Shown here in pieces: positions 1-6,737 of a DNA stretch of 10,640 nt. The notes under the pieces are model-generated. The model saw only the letters and a list, made by a program, of their open reading frames with translations, did not search any database and was not told the origin of the DNA. Made by a program: the position numbers and the translations under genes. Position 1 is the stretch's first letter; every line of letters starts with the position of its first letter. The DNA comes from Candidatus Mcinerneyibacteriota bacterium (GTDB lineage: Bacteria; AUK180; JAQVHJ01). The DNA lies in the NCBI GenBank assembly GCA_030630935.1, contig DAOVMD010000064.1, positions 1-10,640 on the forward strand, given 5' to 3'.

Positions 1-240
1 GTGGAAATGAAAGAGTTAGTTGAAGAAATCGTAAAAGCATTAGTAGATAATCCTGAAGAAGTGAATATTCTTGAAACAGGCGGAAATAAAGCAGTCATCT
101 ACGAAGTAAAAGTTGACAAAACTGACATTGGAAAGGTAATAGGCAAGGAAGGAAGAATAGCCAACGCAATGAGAACAATAATTAGTGCGGCCGCAAAAAA
201 ACAAGGGAAACGAGCATTACTGCAGATAATTGAAGATTAA
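1..240 (+). CDS. khpA: KH-domain RNA-binding protein KhpA
   Basis: A 79-residue, single KH-domain protein (YlqC/KhpA family, usually about 75-80 residues). In other bacteria KhpA binds RNA broadly, often together with the Jag/EloR protein KhpB, and affects cell-envelope growth and small-RNA functions. The domain hallmark is the GxxG loop GKEG at residues 48-51, inside VIGKEGRIANAMRTII (46-61), which contacts nucleic acid. The predicted GTG start is the very first base of the window, so its ribosome binding site cannot be seen; an in-frame ATG at base 7 is an alternative. The position ahead of rimM, trmD and rplS matches the usual order, in which rpsP would lie just upstream, outside the window. 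The protein is complete by length. Identification is by motif and context. Confidence 0.92.
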   Translation: MEMKELVEEIVKALVDNPEEVNILETGGNKAVIYEVKVDKTDIGKVIGKEGRIANAMRTIISAAAKKQGKRALLQIIED

Positions 241-248
241 TTGGTAAA

Positions 249-776
249 ATGAAAAAAGAGGAACTGATTTACATAGGAGTAATAACCGGGACATTCGGTA
301 ATAAAGGTGAATTGAAAATGAAGCTTTTATCCGACTCTCCGGAATTCCTTGAAGAAGTTCCACAAGTCATCATTGAACTTGAAGACGAGATCGTTCCTAT
401 TGAAATTGAAAAGCAAAGATTTCATAAAGGGCAGTTGATCTTAAAAATTAAAAATTGTAATTCCATAAATGATGGCCTGCGGTTTAAGGGTGGTTATGTT
501 TCAATTAAAAAATCAGATCGTCCCCCACCGTTACCTGGTGAATTTTATATTGACCAGTTAATTGGTTTGGATGTTGAAACGACTGATGGTAGAAAACTGG
601 GGAAACTTGAGGATATCCTTTTTTTCTCCGGAAATGAAATTTATCAAGTTCTTGATCCTTCAACTAAGAAGGAATATTTAATCCCAGTCGTTGAAGATTT
701 TGTGAAGGAGATAGATATTGAGAATGGTAAGATAATAATTATTCCTATTCAAGGTTTATTAGATGATGAAAGTTGA
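249..776 (+). CDS. rimM: Ribosome maturation factor RimM
   Basis: A 175-residue RimM, normal length. RimM binds the 30S protein S19 and assists maturation of the head of the small ribosomal subunit in the cytoplasm. The N-terminal RimM barrel covers about residues 7-88, with a typical opening (IGVITGTFGNKGELK, 9-23). The C-terminal PRC-barrel covers about 97-170 (GEFYIDQLIGLDV near its start, then EYLIPVVEDFV). The gene follows khpA after 8 bases and its end overlaps trmD by 14 bases, so translation of rimM and trmD is probably coupled. No strong Shine-Dalgarno precedes the ATG, which also fits coupling to khpA. There is no sign of truncation or frameshift. Confidence 0.95.
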   Translation: MKKEELIYIGVITGTFGNKGELKMKLLSDSPEFLEEVPQVIIELEDEIVPIEIEKQRFHKGQLILKIKNCNSINDGLRFKGGYVSIKKSDRPPPLPGEFYIDQLIGLDVETTDGRKLGKLEDILFFSGNEIYQVLDPSTKKEYLIPVVEDFVKEIDIENGKIIIIPIQGLLDDES

Positions 777-1443
777 TATTATCAGCATTTTTCCCGGTTT
801 AATAGAATCATTTTTTGATTACGGAGTAATTGGCCGTGCAAGGAAAAACAAGCTCTTTGAAATTAACTGTATAGATTTAAGGGATTTTACAAAGGACCTT
901 CATAGAACAGTTGATGATTCTCCTTACGGCGGCGGTAGTGGAATGATAATGAAATGTGAACCTTTATTTAAAGCTGTTTCATCAGTTCAAACTAAGGATT
1001 CAATTGTGATCTATTTAACTCCCCAGGGCGAGACTTTTAAGCATTCTACTGCGAAGCGACTTTCCGGGGAAGAACATTTAATTATTATATGCGGTCGGTA
1101 TGAAGGAGTTGATGAACGATTTCGTGAAGCTAAGGTTGACCTTGAACTTTCGATTGGGGATTATGTAGTATCAGGCGGGGAACTTCCTGCAATGGTGATT
1201 TTGGACTCAGTTCTGAGATATATCCCCGGAGTTCTTAATTCTGAAGAGTCTCATTTGAATGATTCTTTTGAGAATGGTCTCCTTGACTATGCTGTTTATA
1301 CACGACCCCGGGAATTTGAAGGAATGCAAGTTCCGGAAGTTCTTCTTTCGGGGAATCACAAAGAGATTGAAAATTGGCGGAAGAACTCAGCAAAGGAACG
1401 CACATTAAAGAAGCGTCCTGATTTATTAAAAGGAGATAATTAG
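763..1443 (+). CDS. trmD: tRNA (guanine-37-N1)-methyltransferase TrmD
   Basis: A 226-residue SPOUT methyltransferase that transfers a methyl group from S-adenosylmethionine to N1 of G37, next to the tRNA anticodon, preventing +1 frameshifts. The family motifs are intact: DDSPYGGGSGM (51-61), YLTPQG (84-89), CGRYEGVDER (110-119), IGDYVVSGGE (131-140, part of the trefoil knot binding the cofactor) and YTRPREFEG (179-187). By alignment from memory, the catalytic Arg and Asp (R154 and D169 in the Haemophilus enzyme) correspond to R152 and D167; the 15-residue spacing is conserved. Two ATGs lie in tandem (763 and 766); AAGG at 751-754 sits 8 bases before the first, so that start is preferred. The start overlaps the end of rimM by 14 bases, and the TM1570-like gene begins 2 bases after the stop. 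Confidence 0.97.
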   Translation: MMKVDIISIFPGLIESFFDYGVIGRARKNKLFEINCIDLRDFTKDLHRTVDDSPYGGGSGMIMKCEPLFKAVSSVQTKDSIVIYLTPQGETFKHSTAKRLSGEEHLIIICGRYEGVDERFREAKVDLELSIGDYVVSGGELPAMVILDSVLRYIPGVLNSEESHLNDSFENGLLDYAVYTRPREFEGMQVPEVLLSGNHKEIENWRKNSAKERTLKKRPDLLKGDN

Positions 1444-1445
1444 GT

Positions 1446-2009
1446 ATGAGTGTTTATATTGCACTTGTTCACTTTCCGGTTTATAATACTAAGAAGAAGA
1501 TTGTTAATACTGCATTAACCTGTATTAGTATTCATGATATTGCCCGGGTTGCGAAAACCTATGATATTAAAAAGTTCTTTGTAATTAACCCATTAACATC
1601 CCAGCAGGCATTATTGAAGCGAATCTTGACTTATTGGAAGGAAGGAGAAGGTTTAACATTTAATGATAACCGTGCTCTTGCACTTGGAATAGTTGAGGGT
1701 GTTAACTCACTTCTTGATGCATTTCAATATATTCAGAATGATTCAGATAAACCTATAAAGATTATTTCAACTTCTGCGAAACAATTTGGTTTCAGCATGA
1801 GTTTTTCTGAATTGAGCGAAAAAATCCAATTAGGAGAAGAAGATTTCTTAATATTATTCGGAACTGGTTGGGGTTTAACAGAGGAGATATTACTCGAATC
1901 TGATTATCTATTAGAACCGATTGATTTCGGAACTGATTTTAACCATCTTTCTGTCCGGTCAGCAATTGCAATTATTCTGGATAGATTGTTAAAAAATAAA
2001 ATAAAATAA
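1446..2009 (+). CDS. TM1570-type SPOUT RNA methyltransferase
   Basis: A 187-residue protein resembling Thermotoga TM1570 and the Pfam Methyltrn_RNA_4 family, predicted S-adenosylmethionine-dependent RNA methyltransferases with a SPOUT trefoil knot. The glycine-rich segment LILFGTGWGLTEE (135-147) and the helix after NHLSVRSAIAI (166-176) look like the C-terminal knot that binds the cofactor. The N-terminus (MSVYIALVHFPVYNT) is typical of the family. To my knowledge the RNA substrate is not settled. In Calditerrivibrio a TM1570 domain is fused to TrmD, so the direct adjacency here (2 bases) suggests related work on tRNA; that is inference. AAAGGAG at 1428-1434 is the ribosome binding site, inside the end of trmD. 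The C-terminus (KNKIK) is encoded by a pentanucleotide repeat. Confidence 0.85.
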   Translation: MSVYIALVHFPVYNTKKKIVNTALTCISIHDIARVAKTYDIKKFFVINPLTSQQALLKRILTYWKEGEGLTFNDNRALALGIVEGVNSLLDAFQYIQNDSDKPIKIISTSAKQFGFSMSFSELSEKIQLGEEDFLILFGTGWGLTEEILLESDYLLEPIDFGTDFNHLSVRSAIAIILDRLLKNKIK

Positions 2010-2021
2010 AATAAAATAAAA
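1993..2021 (+). repeat. Pentanucleotide AAAAT microsatellite over a stop codon
   Basis: T residues recur every five bases at 1997, 2002, 2007, 2012 and 2017 in otherwise pure A sequence, giving five AAAAT units followed by AAAA. The tract contains the last codons and the TAA stop (2007-2009) of the TM1570-like gene, and runs up to the rplS ribosome binding site AAGGAG (2021-2026). Gain or loss of units would alter only the last residues of the methyltransferase and the A/T-rich leader of rplS. A/T-rich leaders can aid 30S binding through protein S1, but any such role here is inference. Confidence 0.85.
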
Positions 2022-2033
2022 AGGAGTTTTAAA

Positions 2034-2516
2034 ATGGCAGATCTGGTAAGAGATTTAGCAAAGGAAGAGATGAAAAAACTCGAGAAGAAATATCCCAAGT
2101 TCGCAATTGGCGATACTATAAAAGTATACGTTAAAGTTGTTGAAGGGGATAAAACCAGGACCCAGGCATTTGAAGGAACTGTTATTGCAGCAGGCGGTAG
2201 TGGTATTTCGAGGACCTTCACTGTCAGGAAGATTTCATTCTCAATTGGAGTTGAAAGGATCTTCCCTTATTATTCACCAAAAATCTCAAAGATTGAGATT
2301 AAGAGAGAGGGTCAAGTTCGACGTGCGAAGCTTTATTACTTAAGAGATAGAGTAGGAAAAGCAACAAAGGTTAAGGCGAAAAAGTACACAAAAGACGTAC
2401 TTAAGAAAAAGCGAAAACCAAGAAAGACAAAAAAAGCAACAACAAAGGCAACAACAAAAGCAACAGCGAAGGCAACAACAAAGGCAACAGCGAAGACACC
2501 GAAAGCTGATGCCTAA
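2034..2516 (+). CDS. rplS: 50S ribosomal protein L19 with a repeated Lys/Ala/Thr tail
   Basis: Ribosomal protein L19 of the large subunit, located at the interface with the 30S subunit. Residues 1 to about 116 form the normal L19 body: the N-terminal helix, the [20 protein letters not shown] segment (23-42), [11 protein letters not shown] (42-52), the conserved [15 protein letters not shown] (68-82) and the ending [11 protein letters not shown] (100-110). Bacterial L19 is usually about 115-120 residues; this one has 160, with a very basic tail of some 44 residues containing five K-A-T-[TA] units (134-153). A good AAGGAG (2021-2026) lies 7 bases before the ATG. The final 8 bases overlap the start of rnhB. 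The body identification is secure; the role of the tail is unknown. Confidence 0.97.
   Translation: MADLVRDLAKEEMKKLEKKYPKFAIGDTIKVYVKVVEGDKTRTQAFEGTVIAAGGSGISRTFTVRKISFSIGVERIFPYYSPKISKIEIKREGQVRRAKLYYLRDRVGKATKVKAKKYTKDVLKKKRKPRKTKKATTKATTKATAKATTKATAKTPKADA
2433..2492 (+). repeat. Five 12-base tandem units encoding K-A-T-[TA] in L19
   Basis: Five in-register 12-base units encode residues 134-153 of L19. The units follow AA[AG]GCAACA[AG]C[AG], reading [20 protein letters not shown]. Differences between units fall at the third base of the Lys codon and in the last codon (ACA Thr or GCG Ala). Being a multiple of three, unit gain or loss would keep the frame. The encoded composition resembles the Lys/Ala/Thr-rich tails of histone H1-like and some ribosomal proteins, which suggests a disordered nucleic-acid-contacting tail (inference). 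Confidence 0.9.
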
Positions 2517-3123
2517 ACTCTACCAGTTTGACCATAATTTCTATAATCAGGGTTATTCCCGGATATGTGGAATTGACGAGGTTGGTAGAGGAGCACTTGC
2601 CGGACCAGTTGTTGCAGGTGCTGTGTTATTTGAAAAGGAAATTTTCATTGACGGGGTAAAAGATTCCAAGAAACTCACACCCCATCGAAGAGAAGAGCTC
2701 TTTGACGAGATTATTATCAATGCCGCAGCTTGGAGTGTAGGAATTGTAAATAACCAGGAGATTGATAGGGTCAACATTCTTGAGGCTACTAAGAAAGCCA
2801 TGTTAACATCGGTCAATTATCTTGAGATTGAACCTGAGTTCATTTTGATAGACGGTCGTAAATGGAAAGATTTCCCTTATAACCATGAATTTGTGATAAA
2901 AGGTGATTCAAAAAGTTTTTGTATTGCATCAGCTTCGATCATTGCCAAGGTTATCCGGGACAGGATAATGGTGATGTTATCTGAACTATATCCACAATAT
3001 AAATTCCATGATAATAAAGGTTATGGAACCAGAGCTCATGTTCTGGCCCTTTCGAAGCATGGCCCGACTTCATTTCACAGGCGAAGTTTTAAACCTGTCT
3101 ATCAACCTGAATTAATTTTTTAA
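2509..3123 (+). CDS. rnhB: Ribonuclease HII
   Basis: A 204-residue RNase HII, which cuts the RNA strand of RNA-DNA hybrids and removes single ribonucleotides from DNA. The four catalytic acidic residues are present: D23 and E24 in the hallmark GIDEVGRG (21-28), D115 in ILIDGRKW (112-119) and D151 in AKVIRDRIM (146-154). The HDNKGYGT segment (167-174) and the closing HRRSFKPV (190-197) are also typical. The start codon lies within the end of rplS (8-base overlap) and has no strong ribosome binding site of its own, so translation is probably coupled to L19. The rplS-rnhB-yraN order is common in bacteria. Length is normal and the gene looks intact. Confidence 0.97.
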   Translation: MPKLYQFDHNFYNQGYSRICGIDEVGRGALAGPVVAGAVLFEKEIFIDGVKDSKKLTPHRREELFDEIIINAAAWSVGIVNNQEIDRVNILEATKKAMLTSVNYLEIEPEFILIDGRKWKDFPYNHEFVIKGDSKSFCIASASIIAKVIRDRIMVMLSELYPQYKFHDNKGYGTRAHVLALSKHGPTSFHRRSFKPVYQPELIF

Positions 3124-3132
3124 GGTTAAGAT

Positions 3133-3534
3133 TTGAAAAGAGATGAACTGGTTACTTCCACCAGAGAAACAGGGAGAAGGTACGAGAAGATTGCAGAAGA
3201 GTATCTTTCTAAAAAGGGTTTTGAACTATTAGAACGAAACTACCGGTTTGGAAAGTGTGAGATTGATTTAATCTTTAAACTTGATGATAAGATAATTTTT
3301 GTTGAGGTAAAATACCGTAAGTCGAAAGCTTACGGTCAGCCCTACATGTTTATTTCGAGAAAACAGAAGCTGAATATTATTAAAGCCTCAGTAAAATTTG
3401 TCAGGAATCACAAGGAATTTAAAGGTTTTATTTACAGGTTTGATGTTGTATCTGTATTAGGCGATACAGGAGAAACAGTGCATTATCCAAATGCATTTAC
3501 AATTGATGAGTTTAAATTCATCAAAGCTCTTTGA
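3133..3534 (+). CDS. yraN: YraN/UPF0102 family predicted nuclease
   Basis: A 133-residue member of the UPF0102 family, which has a restriction-endonuclease-like fold and is predicted to be a nuclease; its physiological role is poorly defined. The likely active-site set is E18 in the GRRYEKIAEEYL helix (14-25), E43 and D45 in CEIDLI (42-47), and E58 with K60 in FVEVKYR (56-62). A Cys replaces the usual Gly before EIDLI. The start is TTG at 3133, preceded by a weak AAGG (3122-3125) just inside and after the rnhB stop; no ATG lies early in the frame, so TTG is the best choice. The gene follows rnhB by 9 bases, the usual neighbourhood for this family. Confidence 0.9.
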   Translation: MKRDELVTSTRETGRRYEKIAEEYLSKKGFELLERNYRFGKCEIDLIFKLDDKIIFVEVKYRKSKAYGQPYMFISRKQKLNIIKASVKFVRNHKEFKGFIYRFDVVSVLGDTGETVHYPNAFTIDEFKFIKAL

Positions 3535-3555
3535 AAGAATAAAACAGGGGAAGCG

Positions 3556-3580
3556 TCCTTCTCAAAATTAAGGAGAAGGA
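3556..3580 (+). promoter_or_regulatory. Hairpin overlapping the comM ribosome binding site
   Basis: TCCTTCTC (3556-3563) and GAGAAGGA (3573-3580) are perfect reverse complements, forming an 8-bp stem with a 9-base A/T-rich loop. The ribosome binding site AAGGAG (3570-3575), 8 bases before the comM ATG at 3584, straddles loop and 3' arm, so folding would partly hide it. This lies in the 49-base gap after yraN, one of only two internal gaps longer than 25 bases. It could damp or condition translation of comM. There is no run of T after it, so it is not a standard terminator. A chance pairing of a purine-rich binding site with an upstream pyrimidine stretch remains possible. Confidence 0.55.
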
Positions 3581-3583
3581 AAT

Positions 3584-5113
3584 ATGATTTCAAGAATTTT
3601 CTCAGCTTCACTTTACGGAATAAATGCAATTCCTGTAATAGTAGAAGTTGACAGTGTTTCCGGTTATTTAACATTTAATGTTGTTGGGTTGCCGGATAAT
3701 GCAGTACGTGAGAGTCGAGACAGAATAAAATCAGCAATCAGGAATTCGAATTATGAACTCCCTGAGCGTTCGCTTACTATTAATCTTGCCCCGGCCGGAC
3801 TAAAGAAGGAAGGGGCTGCATTTGATTTGGCAATTGCGATTGGGATACTTTGTACAACCAGTGCAATTAGTGAAGGGAGTACTGCCGGGTTTGTAATAAT
3901 GGGAGAACTATCTTTAAGCGGTAATATCAGGTCTGTTAGAGGAGTCCTTTCAATTGCATTAATGGCAAAGGAACGTGGGTTCAAAGGTCTAATCCTCCCA
4001 GTTGAGAATGTAAAAGAAGCAGCAGTGATTAAAGGTATCTCGGTTTTTGGAGTCTCTAACATTGTGGATTTAGTAGATTTCTTTAATGGAGATAGAAAAA
4101 TCATTCCAACTTCTATTGATTTCAGCCGATTTCAAAATGATGCTGATAATTACTCAGAGGATTTTTCCGAAGTCAAGGGACAATTTCTTGCAAAGCGAGC
4201 GCTTGAGATTTCCGCTGCAGGTGGTCATAATATTTTAATGGTCGGGCCTCCAGGTTCGGGAAAGACTATGCTGGCAAAAAGAGTCTCATCAATTTTACCT
4301 TCTTTAACTGTTGAAGAAGCAATCCAGACAACTCAGATTCATTCAATTCTTGGTCTCTTGAAGTCCAGTTCCGGGTTAATGAATATTCGGCCATTTCGAT
4401 CTCCGCATCATTCCATTTCAGATGTTGGTCTGATAGGCGGTGGTTCGAATCCAAGACCGGGTGAGGTTAGTTTAGCTCATAATGGAGTATTGTTCCTGGA
4501 TGAGATCCCGGAGTTTAAAAGAAACGTACTTGAAGTTCTAAGGCAGCCCCTGGAAGATGGAGTTATTACAATCGCGCGTGCAGTGGGAGCATTCACATAC
4601 CCCGCAAGGTTTATGTTGGTTGCTGCAATGAACCCATGCCCTTGCGGATTTCTAAATGATCCATTGCATGAATGTATTTGCACCGTCCAACAGATAGTTC
4701 GATATAAAGGAAAAATTTCAGGACCGTTACTGGATAGAATAGATATCCAGATTGAAGTTAAGGCATTGAAATATGCGGATATTGAAAATAATATTAAACA
4801 GGAACTTTCAATTGATATTCGCAAACGCGTTAATATAGCACGGCTTTTTTGTTTGAAACGCTTAAGAGGTACAGGAGTTTTTTCTAACTCAGCAATGAGT
4901 AAGAAGTTAATCAATAAGTTCTGTGTACTTAATTCAGAATCCAAATTAATTCTGAAAAATGCAATGGAGAATTTAGGATTATCTGTAAGAGCGATTGATA
5001 AAATTTTAAAAGTTTCAAGAACAATTGCTGACCTGAATCAATCAGATAAGATAAAATCTGAATATGTTTCAGAGGCAATTCAATATAGAATTTTAGATAA
5101 AGAAGGTTATTAA
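3584..5113 (+). CDS. comM: ComM/YifB-family Mg-chelatase-like AAA+ ATPase
   Basis: A 509-residue protein of normal length for the YifB/ComM family. In Vibrio and Acinetobacter, ComM is a hexameric helicase promoting branch migration during natural transformation; many carriers are not known to be competent, so the role here is inferred. Residues 1 to about 165 form the Lon-protease-like N-terminal domain (FNVVGLPDNAVRESRDRIK, 31-49). The AAA+ module follows, with Walker A GPPGSGKT (221-228), Walker B LFLDEIPE (303-310), the cysteine-rich NPCPCG (350-355) with further cysteines at 364 and 366, and PLLDRIDI (381-388). The C-terminal helical Mg-chelatase-like lid runs from about 410 to the end (LSVRAIDKILKVSRTIADL, 475-493). 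Its ribosome binding site sits partly within a hairpin. Confidence 0.93.
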   Translation: MISRIFSASLYGINAIPVIVEVDSVSGYLTFNVVGLPDNAVRESRDRIKSAIRNSNYELPERSLTINLAPAGLKKEGAAFDLAIAIGILCTTSAISEGSTAGFVIMGELSLSGNIRSVRGVLSIALMAKERGFKGLILPVENVKEAAVIKGISVFGVSNIVDLVDFFNGDRKIIPTSIDFSRFQNDADNYSEDFSEVKGQFLAKRALEISAAGGHNILMVGPPGSGKTMLAKRVSSILPSLTVEEAIQTTQIHSILGLLKSSSGLMNIRPFRSPHHSISDVGLIGGGSNPRPGEVSLAHNGVLFLDEIPEFKRNVLEVLRQPLEDGVITIARAVGAFTYPARFMLVAAMNPCPCGFLNDPLHECICTVQQIVRYKGKISGPLLDRIDIQIEVKALKYADIENNIKQELSIDIRKRVNIARLFCLKRLRGTGVFSNSAMSKKLINKFCVLNSESKLILKNAMENLGLSVRAIDKILKVSRTIADLNQSDKIKSEYVSEAIQYRILDKEGY

Positions 5114-5114
5114 A

Positions 5115-6104
5115 GTGACCATCGTAAGAATTAGAAAAGAAAAGAAATATGCATTAGTAGTTGATATTGGCGGAACCAATACAGTCGTTGGTTTAGGGAA
5201 TCTTAAAGGTAAGATTCTAAAGAAGAACAAGATTAAAACATTACCTGAGAGTGGTCCGGATTTTTTATTCTTAAAAATTATTAACGTCCTGAAAGGTTTC
5301 ATAAAAAAGTTCAAATTAAAAAAGGAAGATATTTTATTCTCTTCAATCGGATCTCCAGGTCCTTTGGATTTGAAACAGGGGTCGATTATTCATTCTGTAA
5401 ACCTGAGCGGGTGGGAGAAATTTAATTTAAGGGAACCCCTTGAAGCAGCTTTTAAAATTCCTGCATTTATTGAAAATGACGCAAACCTTGCAGGCTTAGG
5501 TGAAAGTTGGCTGGGGGCAGGTAAAGGTAAAAAAATGGTTCTTGCCTTTACGCTTGGGACAGGAGTAGGTGGTGCGGTCATAATTCACGACAGGATATTT
5601 AACGGTTCAAAAGGTTATGGTGCGGAATTGGGGCATATTACAATTTATCCGGACGGTCCCTTATGTACCTGTTCAAATCACGGTTGTCTTGAAGCCTATA
5701 TTTCGGCAGGAGGCATCTTAAGAAGAGTTTTTGAAAATAAAAAGGCTCTATCAAAATCAATTTTAAATAAATTCTCAATTGAAACCTTAACTCCTTTTAA
5801 AGTTAGTTTAGCCGCGCAAAAGGGTGATAAATTTGCCATAAATATTCTGAAGGAAACCGGTCGGTACTTAGGGATTGCATTAGCATCTTACACGAATATA
5901 TTTAACCCGGATGTAATTATACTTGGCGGCGGAATTATGAAAGATAATAAGATTGTTCAAAATCATGCGAAGAAAGAACTTAGAAAACGAGCATTTAAGA
6001 TTATGTCAAAGGATGTGAAAATTGCATTGACAAAGTTAGGCGATAATGCTCCCTTGATAGGTGCGATTAAGAACGGTTTAAATTTATATTATGGGAACCT
6101 CTGA
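5115..6104 (+). CDS. ROK-family sugar kinase (glucokinase-like)
   Basis: A 329-residue ROK-family protein, probably an ATP-dependent glucokinase or a related hexose or N-acetylhexosamine kinase. The N-terminal phosphate-binding motif is DIGGTN (17-22). The catalytic Asp is D122 in ENDAN (120-124). GTGVGG (148-153) and ELGH (171-174) follow, then a zinc-binding cluster with C184, C186 and C191 in CTCSNHGCLE; together with H174 this is the standard ROK zinc site, with Ser in place of the usual Gly after the second Cys. LGGGIM near residue 270 is the second nucleotide-binding stretch. No N-terminal helix-turn-helix is present, so it is a kinase rather than a ROK repressor. GTG start at 5115 has AGAAGG (5101-5106) 8 bases upstream, inside the end of comM. 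The exact substrate cannot be read from sequence. Confidence 0.88.
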   Translation: MTIVRIRKEKKYALVVDIGGTNTVVGLGNLKGKILKKNKIKTLPESGPDFLFLKIINVLKGFIKKFKLKKEDILFSSIGSPGPLDLKQGSIIHSVNLSGWEKFNLREPLEAAFKIPAFIENDANLAGLGESWLGAGKGKKMVLAFTLGTGVGGAVIIHDRIFNGSKGYGAELGHITIYPDGPLCTCSNHGCLEAYISAGGILRRVFENKKALSKSILNKFSIETLTPFKVSLAAQKGDKFAINILKETGRYLGIALASYTNIFNPDVIILGGGIMKDNKIVQNHAKKELRKRAFKIMSKDVKIALTKLGDNAPLIGAIKNGLNLYYGNL

Positions 6105-6105
6105 A

Positions 6106-6729
6106 ATGAAGATCATTAGAATTATTGTTACTGATTACCAAACGAACTGTTATCTTATCTCGAGTTTAAAGAACAATACAGTAATTATTGATCCGGGTGG
6201 TGATCCTGAGTTAATAATCGAAAGTATAGAGAAGAATAATTTAGTTCCAAAATTCATTATCAATACACATGGTCACGTTGATCATATCACAGCGAATAAT
6301 TTATTTTCAGAGAAGTATAAAATACCTGTTTATATTCATGAAGCAGAGAAAGACTTTCTTAATAATAATCATTTTAATATGACTGATTTTGCAGGAGTGA
6401 ATTATGAACCTGCAAAAGATATTAAATTTATTAAGACCGGGGATGTTTTAAATCTTGATGAACTCGAATTTAAGATTTTTCATACACCGGGACATACAGC
6501 AGGAGGAATTACAATCCAGCTTGATAATCAACTATTTACAGGTGACACAATTTTCAGGGACTCAGTCGGTCGAACTGATCTCCCTACCGGGTCGTTCAAG
6601 GTCCTGGAGAACTCAATAAAAGATGTGATTTTTAAGTTTCCTGATAATTATATTATTTACCCGGGTCATGGTCCCGATTCTACCGTGATCTATGAGAAAG
6701 AAAATAATCCATTTATAAAAATCACATAG
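6106..6729 (+). CDS. Metallo-beta-lactamase-fold hydrolase, glyoxalase II-like
   Basis: A 207-residue metallo-hydrolase of the YcbL/glyoxalase II-like group, which usually hydrolyses thioesters such as S-lactoylglutathione or related substrates. Numbered from this start, the two-metal site is complete: H55, H57, D59 and H60 in THGHVDH, H130 in HTPGHTAGG, D147 in FTGDTIF, and H188 in YPGHGP. The family-typical opening MKIIRIIVTDYQTNCYLI supports ATG 6106, which has GGGA (6093-6096) upstream and lies 1 base after the ROK stop. An in-frame ATG at 6091 would add five residues and overlap the ROK gene by 14 bases; it has no visible binding site. The protein lacks the C-terminal domain of true glyoxalase II, so a narrow substrate should not be assumed. 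Confidence 0.9.
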   Translation: MKIIRIIVTDYQTNCYLISSLKNNTVIIDPGGDPELIIESIEKNNLVPKFIINTHGHVDHITANNLFSEKYKIPVYIHEAEKDFLNNNHFNMTDFAGVNYEPAKDIKFIKTGDVLNLDELEFKIFHTPGHTAGGITIQLDNQLFTGDTIFRDSVGRTDLPTGSFKVLENSIKDVIFKFPDNYIIYPGHGPDSTVIYEKENNPFIKIT

Positions 6730-6737
6730 GAGATATT

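Noticed and set aside
1904-2221. 105-codon open frame on the minus strand across the TM1570-like gene and rplS
   Set aside because: It crosses two well-supported genes and reads through the AAAAT repeat; the hydrophobic stretch is an artefact of A/T-rich sequence.
4477-4944. 155-codon open frame on the minus strand
   Set aside because: It is opposite the AAA+ module of comM, whose motifs are intact; the minus-strand product has no recognisable domain.
6091-6105. Upstream in-frame ATG for the metallo-hydrolase
   Set aside because: No binding site precedes it, it overlaps the ROK gene, and the family N-terminus aligns better with ATG 6106. It is kept only as an alternative start.
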